Numbered from the stretch's first letter, positions 14,767 through 22,649 are shown. The stretch is DNA of 24,577 nt from UKL13-2 sp031370625 (GCA_031370625.1 JANMQR010000405.1:1-24577); one strand, 5' to 3'. The notes: generated by a model not told the origin, from the letters alone. Numbers and translations are program-made.

Positions 14767-15801
14767 ATGAGTAATGCACCAATGCACGCGATGAGAAGCA
14801 TGGAACGCGCGCCGAAACGCGGCGCATCGGTGAGTGACGCGTTGTATTTTGCGGTTCGTTGCGCGGTCATGGCACCGTCGAGCCATAACTCACAGCCGTG
14901 GCAATTCAAGATTCTCAACGATGGGTTGATGCTGATGCTTGATCGTCGGCGTGCGCTGCCGGTGGTCGATCCGTATGATCGTGAAATGATTATCAGCTGC
15001 GGCGCGGCTCTGTTCAATACCCGGGTCGCACTCGCCTATGCGGGCAAGCAGGCGCGCATTGATGTGCTGCCCGACTCCATGGATGAGGATTTGTTGGTTC
15101 GCATTGCGTTGGACGGTGACGAACTGGTTTCGCAGGATGGTGCACTCGCGTCACTGTATCCGGCGATTTCGAAACGAATGACCAATCGCAGCGCCTACTT
15201 TGCAGAAAGTATTTCGCCCGAGGTTATTGCGAAGCTTGATGATGCAGCACGCGTCGAATGGGCAAAATTATCAACCGCAACTGCTACCAATGATCGTGAA
15301 GCCATCGCCACACTGGTTGCTGCAGCAGATTTACTGCAGTTTGCTGATGTACGTTTTCGGCGAGAGCTGGCATCTTGGTTGCATCCTGCGCGCGAAGGCG
15401 ACGGGCTTGCCGCGTTTAGCGGCGAGATGAAAAAAACGCTCGATTTTGCAACGCCACTTGCCGCGTTGGTAGTGCGCACATTTGATGTGGGCAATGGTGT
15501 TGCGGCCAAAGATAAAGCGCTCGCAGCTGGCTCACCGCTGCTGGCGTGCATTTCAACGACCACCGATGACGCCGCCGCATGGCTGGCCGCCGGGCAGGCG
15601 TTGCAACGTGTGCTGCTGACTGCCACCGCTAACGGCCTGGATGCTTCATATCTTAATCAACCCATTGAGGTCGAGGAATTTCGCAGCGCACTCGCGGAGA
15701 TGATGCGCGCCGAAAAGTTCCCGCAGCTGCTGATTCGTATCGGCCGCGGCCTCCCACAAACCCATTCTCCACGGAGAGAACTTCGTGAAGTTATTTCGTA
15801 A
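14767..15801 (+). CDS. Acg-family nitroreductase-like flavoprotein
   Basis: A 344-residue cytoplasmic protein of the Acg branch of the nitroreductase superfamily. The hallmark FMN-contact motif APSSHNSQPW lies at 36-45, preceded by an ALYFAVRCAVM helix. The second half carries the SPLLACISTTTDD segment, the AAWLAAGQALQRVLLTATANGL helix and a YLNQPIEVEEFR stretch, as in that family. Acg proteins are double-length nitroreductase folds that in mycobacteria belong to the hypoxia/nitric-oxide dormancy regulon; their catalytic role is unclear, and flavin sequestration has been proposed. Here it heads an operon behind an FNR-type promoter and faces nirK, which supports a low-oxygen or NO role. The next gene starts 17 bases before its stop. 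Confidence 0.85.
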   Translation: MSNAPMHAMRSMERAPKRGASVSDALYFAVRCAVMAPSSHNSQPWQFKILNDGLMLMLDRRRALPVVDPYDREMIISCGAALFNTRVALAYAGKQARIDVLPDSMDEDLLVRIALDGDELVSQDGALASLYPAISKRMTNRSAYFAESISPEVIAKLDDAARVEWAKLSTATATNDREAIATLVAAADLLQFADVRFRRELASWLHPAREGDGLAAFSGEMKKTLDFATPLAALVVRTFDVGNGVAAKDKALAAGSPLLACISTTTDDAAAWLAAGQALQRVLLTATANGLDASYLNQPIEVEEFRSALAEMMRAEKFPQLLIRIGRGLPQTHSPRRELREVIS

Positions 15802-16369
15802 CGCGCTTTGCCGATGCTTATTGGTCGGCGCGATGTCGCTACTGTCGGCATGCGCAGCATTGCTGCCCACCTCAAGAGTGGATGTGCAGACCTCGTGGCG
15901 CAATTATGGAGAGGCGCGGGCGCTGTTCGATAAAATCACCATCAACCAAACGCGGGCGGAGGATTTAAAAGCATTTGGCATAGACGCCGAAACAACGCCA
16001 AACGTTGCGTCTTTAAACCACGCCGATCTGTTGCGGCGGTTTGCCACCGCTCCCGCGATGGATACCAACATGATTGATGAAGGGTTGCGTGCCTGCCTGC
16101 GCAAGTTGCAAAAATGCAACGCGATCGAGATTGAAGAATCGCACCTTCAACGCGAACGCGTCGGAAATTTCTGGCTTGATTTTTTAAACTTCCGCCGCGA
16201 AACCAAAATCAGCGGCTGGAAATTTGACGCCATTTTCGTGATGGATGACGGCTTGGTGGTCTACAAAGTGTGGACTGGCAAGCCCGTCATTCGTGAATTT
16301 GAAGAAAGCCGAAATCCGCTGGGCCCATTTCAAGGCGTTGGAGAAACCACGTTGCGGCAGCGGTTTTAA
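15785..16369 (+). CDS. Small lipoprotein of the exporter operon
   Basis: A 194-residue predicted lipoprotein of no family I recognise. It begins with a GTG preceded by a GGAGAG ribosome-binding site nine bases upstream, inside the end of the nitroreductase gene. A lipoprotein signal follows with lipobox LLSAC, so Cys23 would be lipidated. The next residue is alanine, consistent with the outer membrane. The mature part is mixed alpha/beta, with a basic SHLQRERVGNFWLDFLNF centre, an aromatic FDAIFVMDDGLVVYKVWTGK strand pair and a C-terminal basic end. The gap to the adaptor gene is only 11 bases, so a role with the ABC exporter in the envelope is a reasonable inference. Confidence 0.75.
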   Translation: MKLFRNALCRCLLVGAMSLLSACAALLPTSRVDVQTSWRNYGEARALFDKITINQTRAEDLKAFGIDAETTPNVASLNHADLLRRFATAPAMDTNMIDEGLRACLRKLQKCNAIEIEESHLQRERVGNFWLDFLNFRRETKISGWKFDAIFVMDDGLVVYKVWTGKPVIREFEESRNPLGPFQGVGETTLRQRF

Positions 16370-16380
16370 AATTTATAAAT

Positions 16381-17625
16381 GTGCAAATGAAAATTACCGA
16401 GCTGCTGTCCAAACTCAAGCAACAACGGTGGCTAATCGCGATTGCGGTCGTGGTACTGGCAATGGCGCTGTATTTTGCCGTGCAAAAATTTCTCGGCCCC
16501 AAGCTCGTTGTCCATCCGGTTGAAGTTCAGGATGTGGTGCAGACGATTGTGGCCAGCGGTCATGTGGAAACGCCACTGCGTGTGGATATCGCCAGCCAGA
16601 TCACCGGGACAGTCGCATCGATTCCGGTAACAGAAGGACAAACGGTTAACGCGCGCCAACTATTGATTGCGCTTGAAGATGGTGAGGCCAAGGCGCTCGT
16701 GGCGCAGGCGCGTGCGGCAGTGACGCAGGCCGAAGCGCGGCTAAGACAAATCCGCGATCTTGGGCTCCCGTCCGCACGTCAAGCGCTTGAGCAGGCAAAA
16801 ATCAATCGCGCCAACGTGGCCAAGCAAACGGCGCGCACGGCCGAGCTTCAGGCAAAAGGCTTTGTCGGCCAGTCGGCGCTGGATGAGGCGCAAAAAAATC
16901 TCGCCATTGCTGACAGCCAGGTTAGAACCGCGCAATTGCAAGTTGACAGTAATGCACAACAAGGCGGCGATTATTTGGTCGCGGATGCAGCGCTGCAGCA
17001 AGCCAAAGCAAGCTTTGATGTGGCCGTCGCGCGACTCGATTACACCACCATTGAAGCGCCCGCCGAGGGCATTTTGATTGCGCGAAATGTAGAGCGCGGT
17101 GATGTGGTGCAGCCGGGAAAAGTTCTGATGGTGCTATCGCCTGGCGGACAGGTGCAATTGGTTGCGCAGATCGACGAACGAAATTTAGCAAACTTGCGGT
17201 TGGGTGAAAAAGCAATTGTCGCGGCAGATGCTTTTCCAGACGAAAAATTCGCGGCCGAGGTCGCGTACATAAATCCCGCTATTGATCCGCTTCGCGGTTC
17301 AGTCGAAGTAAAACTCAATGTGCCTGCGCCACCGCTACATTTGCGCCAGGATATGACGGTATCAATTGATATCGAGGTGGCGCGCCGATTAAGGACGCTG
17401 GTGTTGCCAACAGAGGCAGTGCATAACGGCACAGGTGCCGAGCCGTGGGTGCTGCTGATTGCAAATGGTCGCGCCAATCGGCAACCGGTAAAACTGGGGT
17501 TGCGTGGTGGCGGAAAAATCGAGATTCTGTCCGGCATTCAGGCGGGTGATCAAGTGCTGGCAAGCGCTACTGCCGCGATTGCGGACGGTGCGCGGGTGCG
17601 TGTAGTGCACAGCAACACTAAATAG
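16381..17625 (+). CDS. HlyD/MacA-type periplasmic adaptor subunit
   Basis: A 414-residue membrane-fusion protein. It has one N-terminal anchor (about 17-34). The first lipoyl half (QITGTVASIPVTEGQTV) comes next, then a long alpha-helical coiled-coil hairpin (about 105-205, rich in Ala and Gln) and the second lipoyl half (APAEGILIARNVERGDVVQPG). Beta-barrel and membrane-proximal domains with a characteristic INPAIDPLRGSVEVKLN segment end the protein. Such adaptors link an inner-membrane ABC pump to an outer-membrane channel. The GTG at 16381 and the ATG two codons later are both possible starts; neither has a good ribosome-binding site. The permease gene starts 10 bases after the stop. No outer-membrane TolC-like gene is visible in the window. 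Confidence 0.88.
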   Translation: MQMKITELLSKLKQQRWLIAIAVVVLAMALYFAVQKFLGPKLVVHPVEVQDVVQTIVASGHVETPLRVDIASQITGTVASIPVTEGQTVNARQLLIALEDGEAKALVAQARAAVTQAEARLRQIRDLGLPSARQALEQAKINRANVAKQTARTAELQAKGFVGQSALDEAQKNLAIADSQVRTAQLQVDSNAQQGGDYLVADAALQQAKASFDVAVARLDYTTIEAPAEGILIARNVERGDVVQPGKVLMVLSPGGQVQLVAQIDERNLANLRLGEKAIVAADAFPDEKFAAEVAYINPAIDPLRGSVEVKLNVPAPPLHLRQDMTVSIDIEVARRLRTLVLPTEAVHNGTGAEPWVLLIANGRANRQPVKLGLRGGGKIEILSGIQAGDQVLASATAAIADGARVRVVHSNTK

Positions 17626-17635
17626 ACATGCGCTG

Positions 17636-18865
17636 ATGAATAATTTTCTGCCGTTTGAATGGATTGCGGCACTTCGTTTTCTCCGCGAAGGGCGGATGCA
17701 ATCGCTGTTTATTGTTGCCGGCGTGGCTATCGGCGTTGCGGTTATTGTGTTTATGTCGGCGCTGCTGGCGGGGTTGCAGTCAAATCTCTTTCAACGTGTG
17801 CTGAGCTCACAAGCTCACATCACGCTGGAACGACCCAAGCAGGTCGCCACCCCGCAGCGAGAGTCGCACGCTGGCGAGACAGTTCTGTCGATCATCCAGA
17901 AGCCTGCACAACGATTGAGCAGCGTGGATCAATGGCAAAAAATTCGCGATGAAATGCAAGCACGCGCCGACGTCGTCGCCGTCTCGCCCACGGTTACGGG
18001 TTCCGCGTTTGCGGTGCGCGGCGATGCCAGCCAAGCCGTTTCCCTGACCGGAATCGATGTTGAGCAATACATCAAGATTGTGCCGCTACCAGACAAAATA
18101 ATCGCCGGTTCGGTTCGCATGGGTAATAGCGATATTTTGATCGGCAAGCAGCTCGGCGAAGATCTCGGCGTGCAGCTAGGCGACAAGCTGCGTATGACCA
18201 CCGCTGCGGGCGGCAATCTTACGCTCACCGTTGTCGGCATTTTTGATCTGGGTAATCGCGGCGCAAATCAGCGCACCGCGTGTGTTGCTTTGCCGACTGC
18301 GCAAAATTTATTGAATCTGATTGGCGGCGTATCGAGCATCGATTTAACCGTGGTTGAGCCGTTTCAGGCAGAAGTGATTGCCAAGTCTATTGCGGCATCA
18401 ACCGGGCTCAACGCTATTTCCTGGATCGCGGGTAATGATCAGGTTTTTTTGGCATTGAACGCGCAAAATCTGTCGAGTCGCATCATTCGTTTCTTCGTTG
18501 CTTTATCGGTGGCAGCCGGGATCGCCAGCGTGTTGGTGGTGTCGGTGGTGCAAAAATCAAAAGAAATTGGCATCCTGCGCGCGATGGGTGGTTCGCGCGG
18601 ACAGATTCTGCGCGTGTTTTTAATTCAAGGTGCAATCGTCGGACTGATTGGCTCACTGTTGGGTTCAGCAATAGGAACAGCATTGATTCCGTTGTGGGGT
18701 AGCGTCGCAAAAAATCCAGATGGCACACCGATGTTTATCATCACCATCAGCAGCAGCCTCTATTTGTGGACGGCCTTGATCGCGACTGTGACCGGCGTTG
18801 CATCTGCGGCCATACCCGCGTTGCGCGCCGCGCGGCTTGATCCTGTGGCGGCAATGCGTGGCTGA
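17636..18865 (+). CDS. MacB/FtsX-type ABC transporter permease
   Basis: A 409-residue inner-membrane protein. The first membrane segment (about 19-45, IVAGVAIGVAVIVFMSALLAGL) is followed by a MacB-type periplasmic domain (about 46-270). Three further membrane segments (about 284-305, 330-352, 372-395) belong to the FtsX domain. The family-typical cytoplasmic piece KSKEIGILRAMGGSRGQILRVF and the ending ARLDPVAAMRG are both present. These mechanotransmission exporters are not classical channels and work with an adaptor and a separate ATPase. The separate permease and ATPase, in the order adaptor-permease-ATPase, recall DevBCA more than the fused MacB of E. coli. The stop overlaps the ATPase start by eight bases. 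The cargo is unknown. Confidence 0.9.
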   Translation: MNNFLPFEWIAALRFLREGRMQSLFIVAGVAIGVAVIVFMSALLAGLQSNLFQRVLSSQAHITLERPKQVATPQRESHAGETVLSIIQKPAQRLSSVDQWQKIRDEMQARADVVAVSPTVTGSAFAVRGDASQAVSLTGIDVEQYIKIVPLPDKIIAGSVRMGNSDILIGKQLGEDLGVQLGDKLRMTTAAGGNLTLTVVGIFDLGNRGANQRTACVALPTAQNLLNLIGGVSSIDLTVVEPFQAEVIAKSIAASTGLNAISWIAGNDQVFLALNAQNLSSRIIRFFVALSVAAGIASVLVVSVVQKSKEIGILRAMGGSRGQILRVFLIQGAIVGLIGSLLGSAIGTALIPLWGSVAKNPDGTPMFIITISSSLYLWTALIATVTGVASAAIPALRAARLDPVAAMRG

Positions 18866-19613
18866 ATTGTCCCATCCTGTGCTGCGATTGGAACGCGTCA
18901 CCAAATCGTACGCGGTCGGCACGCCGGTCGAAACGGAAGTCTTGCACGGCATTGATTTAACACTTGAACGCCAGGAATTTGCGTCCCTCATTGGCCCATC
19001 GGGATCCGGCAAAAGCACGCTGCTCAATATCATCGGCCTGCTGGATCGCCCGACCAATGGCAAGCTATTTATCGAAGGCCAAGATACCAGCACCCTGGAT
19101 GATGCGGCGCTCACCAAATTACGCGGGCGCACCATCGGCTTTATTTTTCAGTCGCACTATTTGTTGTCGGCTTTTACCGCGCTTGAAAACGTGATGATGC
19201 CGATGATGCTTGAACGCGGTCACCCCGATGATGCGATGCGCGAAACCGCGAAGGGATTGTTGGACAAAGTGGGGCTGACAAAATGGCAAAACAATCTTTC
19301 GTCAAACATGTCCGGCGGCCAGCAACAGCGCGTCGCAATTGCTCGCGCACTTGCGCTGAATCCCGCGTTAATTCTTGCCGACGAGCCCACCGGCAATCTG
19401 GATACACAGTCCGCAGAGAGTGCTTTTGAACTGATGAAAGAAGTAAGTGCAACCAGTGGCACTACATTCTTACTGGTGACCCACAACCTGGGTCTTGCCG
19501 AGCGGTGTGACCGAACCATTGAGCTGATCGATGGCCGGATTGTTTCCGGCTCACATCAGGCTCTCACACCAGGCTCTCGCAGCACGCTAGTCCCGCCATC
19601 TGCCGCCATCTGA
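18858..19613 (+). CDS. ABC transporter ATP-binding protein (LolD/MacB/DevA type)
   Basis: This ATPase powers the adaptor-permease exporter. Counted from the GTG at 18858 it has 251 residues with all ABC motifs: Walker A GPSGSGKST (46-54), Q-loop FQSHYLLSAF (Gln98), signature MSGGQQQR (151-158), Walker B LILADEPTG (171-179) and the switch histidine in VTHN (209). The sequence is of the LolD/MacB subgroup (LRGRTIGFIFQ). I prefer the GTG overlapping the permease stop to the ATG at 18798, which would add a basic, cysteine-containing stretch that merely shadows the permease. The C-terminal ~20 residues after GRIVSG are Ser/Pro-rich and not conserved. It ends the operon: a 130-base gap with a new promoter follows. 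Confidence 0.92.
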   Translation: MAELSHPVLRLERVTKSYAVGTPVETEVLHGIDLTLERQEFASLIGPSGSGKSTLLNIIGLLDRPTNGKLFIEGQDTSTLDDAALTKLRGRTIGFIFQSHYLLSAFTALENVMMPMMLERGHPDDAMRETAKGLLDKVGLTKWQNNLSSNMSGGQQQRVAIARALALNPALILADEPTGNLDTQSAESAFELMKEVSATSGTTFLLVTHNLGLAERCDRTIELIDGRIVSGSHQALTPGSRSTLVPPSAAI

Positions 19614-19650
19614 CTTTGCGCTGGCGCTGCAAATACTATTTTACCAATCT

Positions 19651-19691
19651 TTGATTATCCGCAAAGCGCCGATGTTTCCGCCGACTAGACT
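19651..19691 (+). promoter_or_regulatory. FNR/NNR-type activated promoter of DUF883-yqjE-yqjK
   Basis: TTGAT-TATC-CGCAA (19651-19664) is followed after 21 bases by TAGACT (19686-19691), a four-of-six -10 match. The predicted start of transcription is near 19698, giving a leader of about 45 bases to the ATG at 19744. The half sites equal those at nirK although the four-base spacer differs. Confidence 0.7.
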
Positions 19692-19743
19692 TAAGCTGTA
19701 GTCGAGAAGGGTTACCACTTAACAAATGAAGAGGATGATCGCC

Positions 19744-20061
19744 ATGGACGCTGTCGAAATGAAAGATGCTGCGAAAGAACGACTCACACACGACCTGAAA
19801 GCGTTAGTGAGTGGCGCTGAAGATTTACTCAAAGTGACTGCGGCGAATGCGGGTGCCGAATACGCTTCTGTTAAACAAAAGCTTGAGCGAAACCTCGTTT
19901 CTGCACGCGATCAACTTGATCACATGGAGCATGCCGCCATGGTGAAAGCCAAGTATGCCGCGCGCGCCACGGACAACTATGTTCATGACAATCCGTGGCA
20001 ATCGATTGGCGTGGGAGCCGCGCTAGGCTTGGTGATTGGCGTACTAATCGGACGCCGCTGA
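19744..20061 (+). CDS. DUF883 (ElaB/YqjD-like) membrane-anchored protein
   Basis: A 105-residue protein of the ElaB/YqjD/DUF883 family. These are tail-anchored inner-membrane proteins that bind ribosomes in E. coli and rise in stationary phase. A long amphipathic helix (about 1-75, Ala/Lys/Glu-rich) leads to the family motif DNPWQSIGVGAALGLVIGVLIGRR-like ending, with the HDNPWQ turn at about 81-86, a glycine-patterned membrane helix and a terminal RR. I prefer this ATG to the one six codons upstream because AGAGGA lies eight to nine bases before it. It is the first of three genes in a yqjD-yqjE-yqjK order; the next start overlaps its stop by one base. Confidence 0.85.
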   Translation: MDAVEMKDAAKERLTHDLKALVSGAEDLLKVTAANAGAEYASVKQKLERNLVSARDQLDHMEHAAMVKAKYAARATDNYVHDNPWQSIGVGAALGLVIGVLIGRR

Positions 20062-20501
20062 TGATGTATGACCGCGCTCTGGAAACGGAGACGACCAACG
20101 GTGCCGGAAGTGATTCCAGCAGCGGCCCCGCGAGCAATTTTCTGCGCGCGGGGCAGCGTTTGATGGGCTCGGCGATAGCAGTTCTGCAAACGCGGCTTGA
20201 GTTGCTTTCGACCGAGGTTGAAGAAGAGTGGCTGCGGATTGCGGGGCTGATCATGATCGGTTTGTCGGCACTTTTTTGTGTCGGCATGGCGGTCATGCTG
20301 CTGGTTGCGTTGATCGTTGCCGCGTTTTGGGATTCGCATCGATTGTTGTCCATAGGCCTCTTGGCGAGCGCGTTTGCCGTTGCCGCATGGATTTGCTGGC
20401 GCTCGTTAATGGCGCGTTATCAGTCGAAGCCGCGATTGTTTGCGGCAACGCTTGATGAGCTGGGGAAAGATCAGGCGGCAATTTCCGGGTTGCCCTCATG
20501 A
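20061..20501 (+). CDS. yqjE: YqjE-like phage-holin-family membrane protein
   Basis: A 146-residue protein of the YqjE / phage holin superfamily III type. After a Ser/Gly-rich N-terminus comes a conserved amphipathic helix (LMGSAIAVLQTRLELLSTEVEEE at about 35-57), then two membrane helices (about 62-90 and 96-114) and a short basic-acidic C-terminus ending near LDELGKDQ. The family has no proven lytic role; it travels with yqjD and yqjK. The start is at TGATG, overlapping the DUF883 stop by one base, and the end overlaps yqjK as ATGA, so all three are translationally linked. Confidence 0.82.
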   Translation: MMYDRALETETTNGAGSDSSSGPASNFLRAGQRLMGSAIAVLQTRLELLSTEVEEEWLRIAGLIMIGLSALFCVGMAVMLLVALIVAAFWDSHRLLSIGLLASAFAVAAWICWRSLMARYQSKPRLFAATLDELGKDQAAISGLPS

Positions 20502-20812
20502 GTAGAAATGCGCGAGCAGTCGAGTTGGCGATTCATCGCGAGGTGATGATTCAGCGCGCTGATGCGCAGCGACAGTTGATAGCTGCGCGGTTGCAACCGT
20601 TACGTCTGGCAGCGTGGCGAATGGATCAACGCATTCATGCCGCGCAACGCACGCTGAGCTCGCCAGTCGTCATCGGTTTGTCGGCGGGTCTACTTCTTAT
20701 CATCGGTCCGCGACGTGGGCTTCGGTTCATAAAGCGCGGTGCCGAGCTGTGGTTAATGTCACGAAACTGGGTGCCTCGCATTACGTCGCTGTTAATGAAA
20801 AGCGCGGATTGA
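20498..20812 (+). CDS. yqjK: YqjK-like small membrane protein
   Basis: A 104-residue basic protein with an N-terminal amphipathic helix rich in Arg, Gln and Ala (about 8-50) and one hydrophobic segment (about 55-70, SPVVIGLSAGLLLIIGP) followed by a basic patch. Length, layout and position after yqjE match YqjK-type proteins, though sequence conservation in this family is weak. Function is unknown. It starts at an ATGA overlap with yqjE and ends 27 bases before the hemerythrin gene, which may therefore belong to the same transcript. Confidence 0.7.
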   Translation: MSRNARAVELAIHREVMIQRADAQRQLIAARLQPLRLAAWRMDQRIHAAQRTLSSPVVIGLSAGLLLIIGPRRGLRFIKRGAELWLMSRNWVPRITSLLMKSAD

Positions 20813-20839
20813 AATAGCGGGGGGCCGCGAAGGCATCAA

Positions 20840-21403
20840 ATGAAAAATCAACGCAATGACGCGTTTCAGACGCGCGCTACGCAGCCGATGTCGACGCTCG
20901 ATGACCCGATTGCGACGTTCGTTGCATTTCATGAAGTAATTCGCAAACAGTGCGCCAATCTCGAAACGCTGGCGCACGATCTGACGCGATTTCGCGCCGA
21001 TAACGTTGCGCGTAATCGTGCTTCGATGATTGTTAGATTTTTTGATATTGATGCACGCGAGCACCACGCCGATGAAGAATTGATCTTCTTCCCGCGACTG
21101 CTGGCGCTCGACATTGATGCCGCTGCGAAAGCCGAGCTCGCCGCGTTGCTTGATGTTTTGTCGAAAGATCATCGCGCGTTAGATGAGGCATGGCAACCAC
21201 TACGTCAACTGTTATTAAACATTGTCGATGGCAAGACCGAATGGGTCGACGTCGATGTGACCACGATTGTTACCCTGCATCACCACCATTTGCACAAGGA
21301 AGACAGCAGCGTTTTGCCATTCGCGCGGCGACATTTTAGCGATGAAGCGTTGCAGGAGCTGCGCGGTGCGATTGTCGCGCGCCGCTCTGAAGTTCGGCGC
21401 TGA
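20840..21403 (+). CDS. Hemerythrin HHE-domain protein
   Basis: A 187-residue cytoplasmic four-helix di-iron protein of the hemerythrin HHE family. Candidate iron ligands lie in the expected order: His31 (AFHEVIRKQC), His75/His76 with Glu79/Glu80 (REHHADEELIFFPRL), His111 (KDHRALDEAW), the His147-150 cluster, and His152 with Glu154 (LHKEDSSVLPFA). Members bind or sense oxygen and NO or help repair iron-sulfur centres. The histidine cluster before the last helix is unusually dense. An AAGG ribosome-binding site precedes the ATG; an in-frame ATG at codon 17 is an alternative. It lies 27 bases after yqjK with no visible promoter of its own, so it probably shares the FNR-type promoter at 19651. 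Confidence 0.88.
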   Translation: MKNQRNDAFQTRATQPMSTLDDPIATFVAFHEVIRKQCANLETLAHDLTRFRADNVARNRASMIVRFFDIDAREHHADEELIFFPRLLALDIDAAAKAELAALLDVLSKDHRALDEAWQPLRQLLLNIVDGKTEWVDVDVTTIVTLHHHHLHKEDSSVLPFARRHFSDEALQELRGAIVARRSEVRR

Positions 21404-21731
21404 CTTGACCACGCATCAAAGATAGAATTCAAGGTGTCCGTCCAGCTTGCACCTTCAGCCATAAATGCTCCAAACGGCGCTCTGTGATTAGGGTTTAATA
21501 CTTTCACCCGCATTGATTGCAGATTGGAAGGCTTCCATCGAGCGTAGAGATTCGCACCAAGCCAACACCCGTGATCATTTCGGCAAGCCTCGAGGAACTC
21601 ATGTGGTGCCGTTGAGTCCCAATATGAGCGTAAAGATTTTTTAGTGCCGTAGCCCTGTAATATTTGCCCACTACTATCGCTTGGACACTGATGCAGAATG
21701 TCCGCAAAACAGAGGTTTTAAATATTTGCTT
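21404..21731. other. Intergenic region without a confident gene
   Basis: The 328 bases between the hemerythrin and ferritin-like genes hold no convincing coding frame. A six-base inverted repeat (AAGGTG 21431-21436 with CACCTT 21450-21455, 13-base loop) could end the upstream transcript but lacks a T run. A minus-strand frame (21504-21707) with only TTG or GTG starts reads partly like protein (NLYAHIGTQRHHMSSSRLAEMI), but no family is recognisable. I found no FNR-type site here; the closest sequence has the wrong spacing. Confidence 0.35.
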
Positions 21732-22598
21732 ATGAGTAATTTAGCGACAAAGGTAAACCCGTTAGCCGCGCCGCCTCCACCTTGGCGCGTGGAGGATATC
21801 GATTTTTCTGTCGCGAACAAGCAACTCAGCGCAGAAGATCCGGTGATGCTCTGGCTTGCCATTGCGGCATCATTCACCGAATCCGCATCTGATATTTACA
21901 CCGGAAATTTGGTAGCCTATTTTGGGGACGATGCAGAAATATCCTCATGGTTGGCCGCGCATTGGGAGCCCGAGGAGCTGCAACACGGGCGGGTGCTGCG
22001 CGCGTATGTCGAGGCGGTGTGGCCGCAATTTGATTGGGATAGGGCGTTCAAGGCATTTTTGGTCGACTATTCAAAGTTGTGCAGCATCGAAGTTTTAGGC
22101 CCCACCCGCGCACTTGAGCTTGCTTCGCGCTGCGTGATTGAAACCGGCACATCAACGCTCTATCGCGCCGTTCGCGACGCCACCAAGGATCGTGTGCTGC
22201 GCGAGATCGCGGATCATATTCAGCGCGATGAAGTGCGGCATTTCAAATATTTCTTCGATTTCTTTCGCCGCTATCAGGTGGCTGGCGGCGCGAGTCGTTG
22301 GGCGGTGGCGAAGATGCTGCTGATGCGGGTGCGCGAAATTCGCGACAGCGATACGGTGTGCGCCCTTAGTCATATTCAAAGCGGTTGTGTTGGATCGCTC
22401 GCGCAGATCGCGAACGATTTGCCAAATGCGCAGACAATGCACCGGATGATCACCGCCAGATTGCAGCCAGTCTATCCGCTAAACACGGCCACCAAGATGT
22501 TGCTGGCACCGATGGCGCTTCCAGCGATGGTGCGCAATATGGCCACCGGTGCGGTCAGCTTTGCGGCGCGCACGATGGTGGCGTGGTCGGCGCGTTGA
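21732..22598 (+). CDS. Ferritin-like di-iron protein
   Basis: A 288-residue protein with the ligand pattern of the ferritin/ribonucleotide-reductase-like di-iron superfamily. Ligands are Glu50 (SFTES), Glu82 and His85 (EPEELQH), Glu137 (VIETGTS), and Glu167 and His170 (RDEVRH), with helix spacing as in acyl-ACP desaturase or p-aminobenzoate oxygenase-type proteins. All four helices of the bundle can be traced from about residue 36 to 180. The C-terminal third is basic with a hydrophobic patch near 265-285. The reaction cannot be told from sequence; oxygenase, desaturase and oxygen-scavenging roles are all possible. I chose the ATG at 21732; a longer frame begins at a TTG at 21681 but adds nothing family-like. 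No strong ribosome-binding site is seen. Confidence 0.8.
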   Translation: MSNLATKVNPLAAPPPPWRVEDIDFSVANKQLSAEDPVMLWLAIAASFTESASDIYTGNLVAYFGDDAEISSWLAAHWEPEELQHGRVLRAYVEAVWPQFDWDRAFKAFLVDYSKLCSIEVLGPTRALELASRCVIETGTSTLYRAVRDATKDRVLREIADHIQRDEVRHFKYFFDFFRRYQVAGGASRWAVAKMLLMRVREIRDSDTVCALSHIQSGCVGSLAQIANDLPNAQTMHRMITARLQPVYPLNTATKMLLAPMALPAMVRNMATGAVSFAARTMVAWSAR

Positions 22599-22649
22599 GC
22601 GGAATTTAAAGCGCGAACCTCAAAACGAGAGATTGCATCTGCGTCTGGT

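Noticed and set aside
18798..18857. Longer N-terminus of the ABC ATPase
   Set aside because: The extra 20 residues lie within the permease gene and resemble no ABC N-terminus; the GTG at 18858 gives normal family length.
21405..21419. TTGAC...ATCAA sequence upstream of the ferritin-like gene
   Set aside because: TTG and CAA are nine bases apart instead of eight and no -10 follows at the right distance.
21504..21707. Minus-strand frame between hemerythrin and ferritin-like genes
   Set aside because: It has only TTG or GTG starts, no ribosome-binding site and no recognisable family; noted within the intergenic entry only.
21681..21731. Upstream TTG start for the ferritin-like gene
   Set aside because: It adds 17 residues without family resemblance; the ATG at 21732 is the more usual start.
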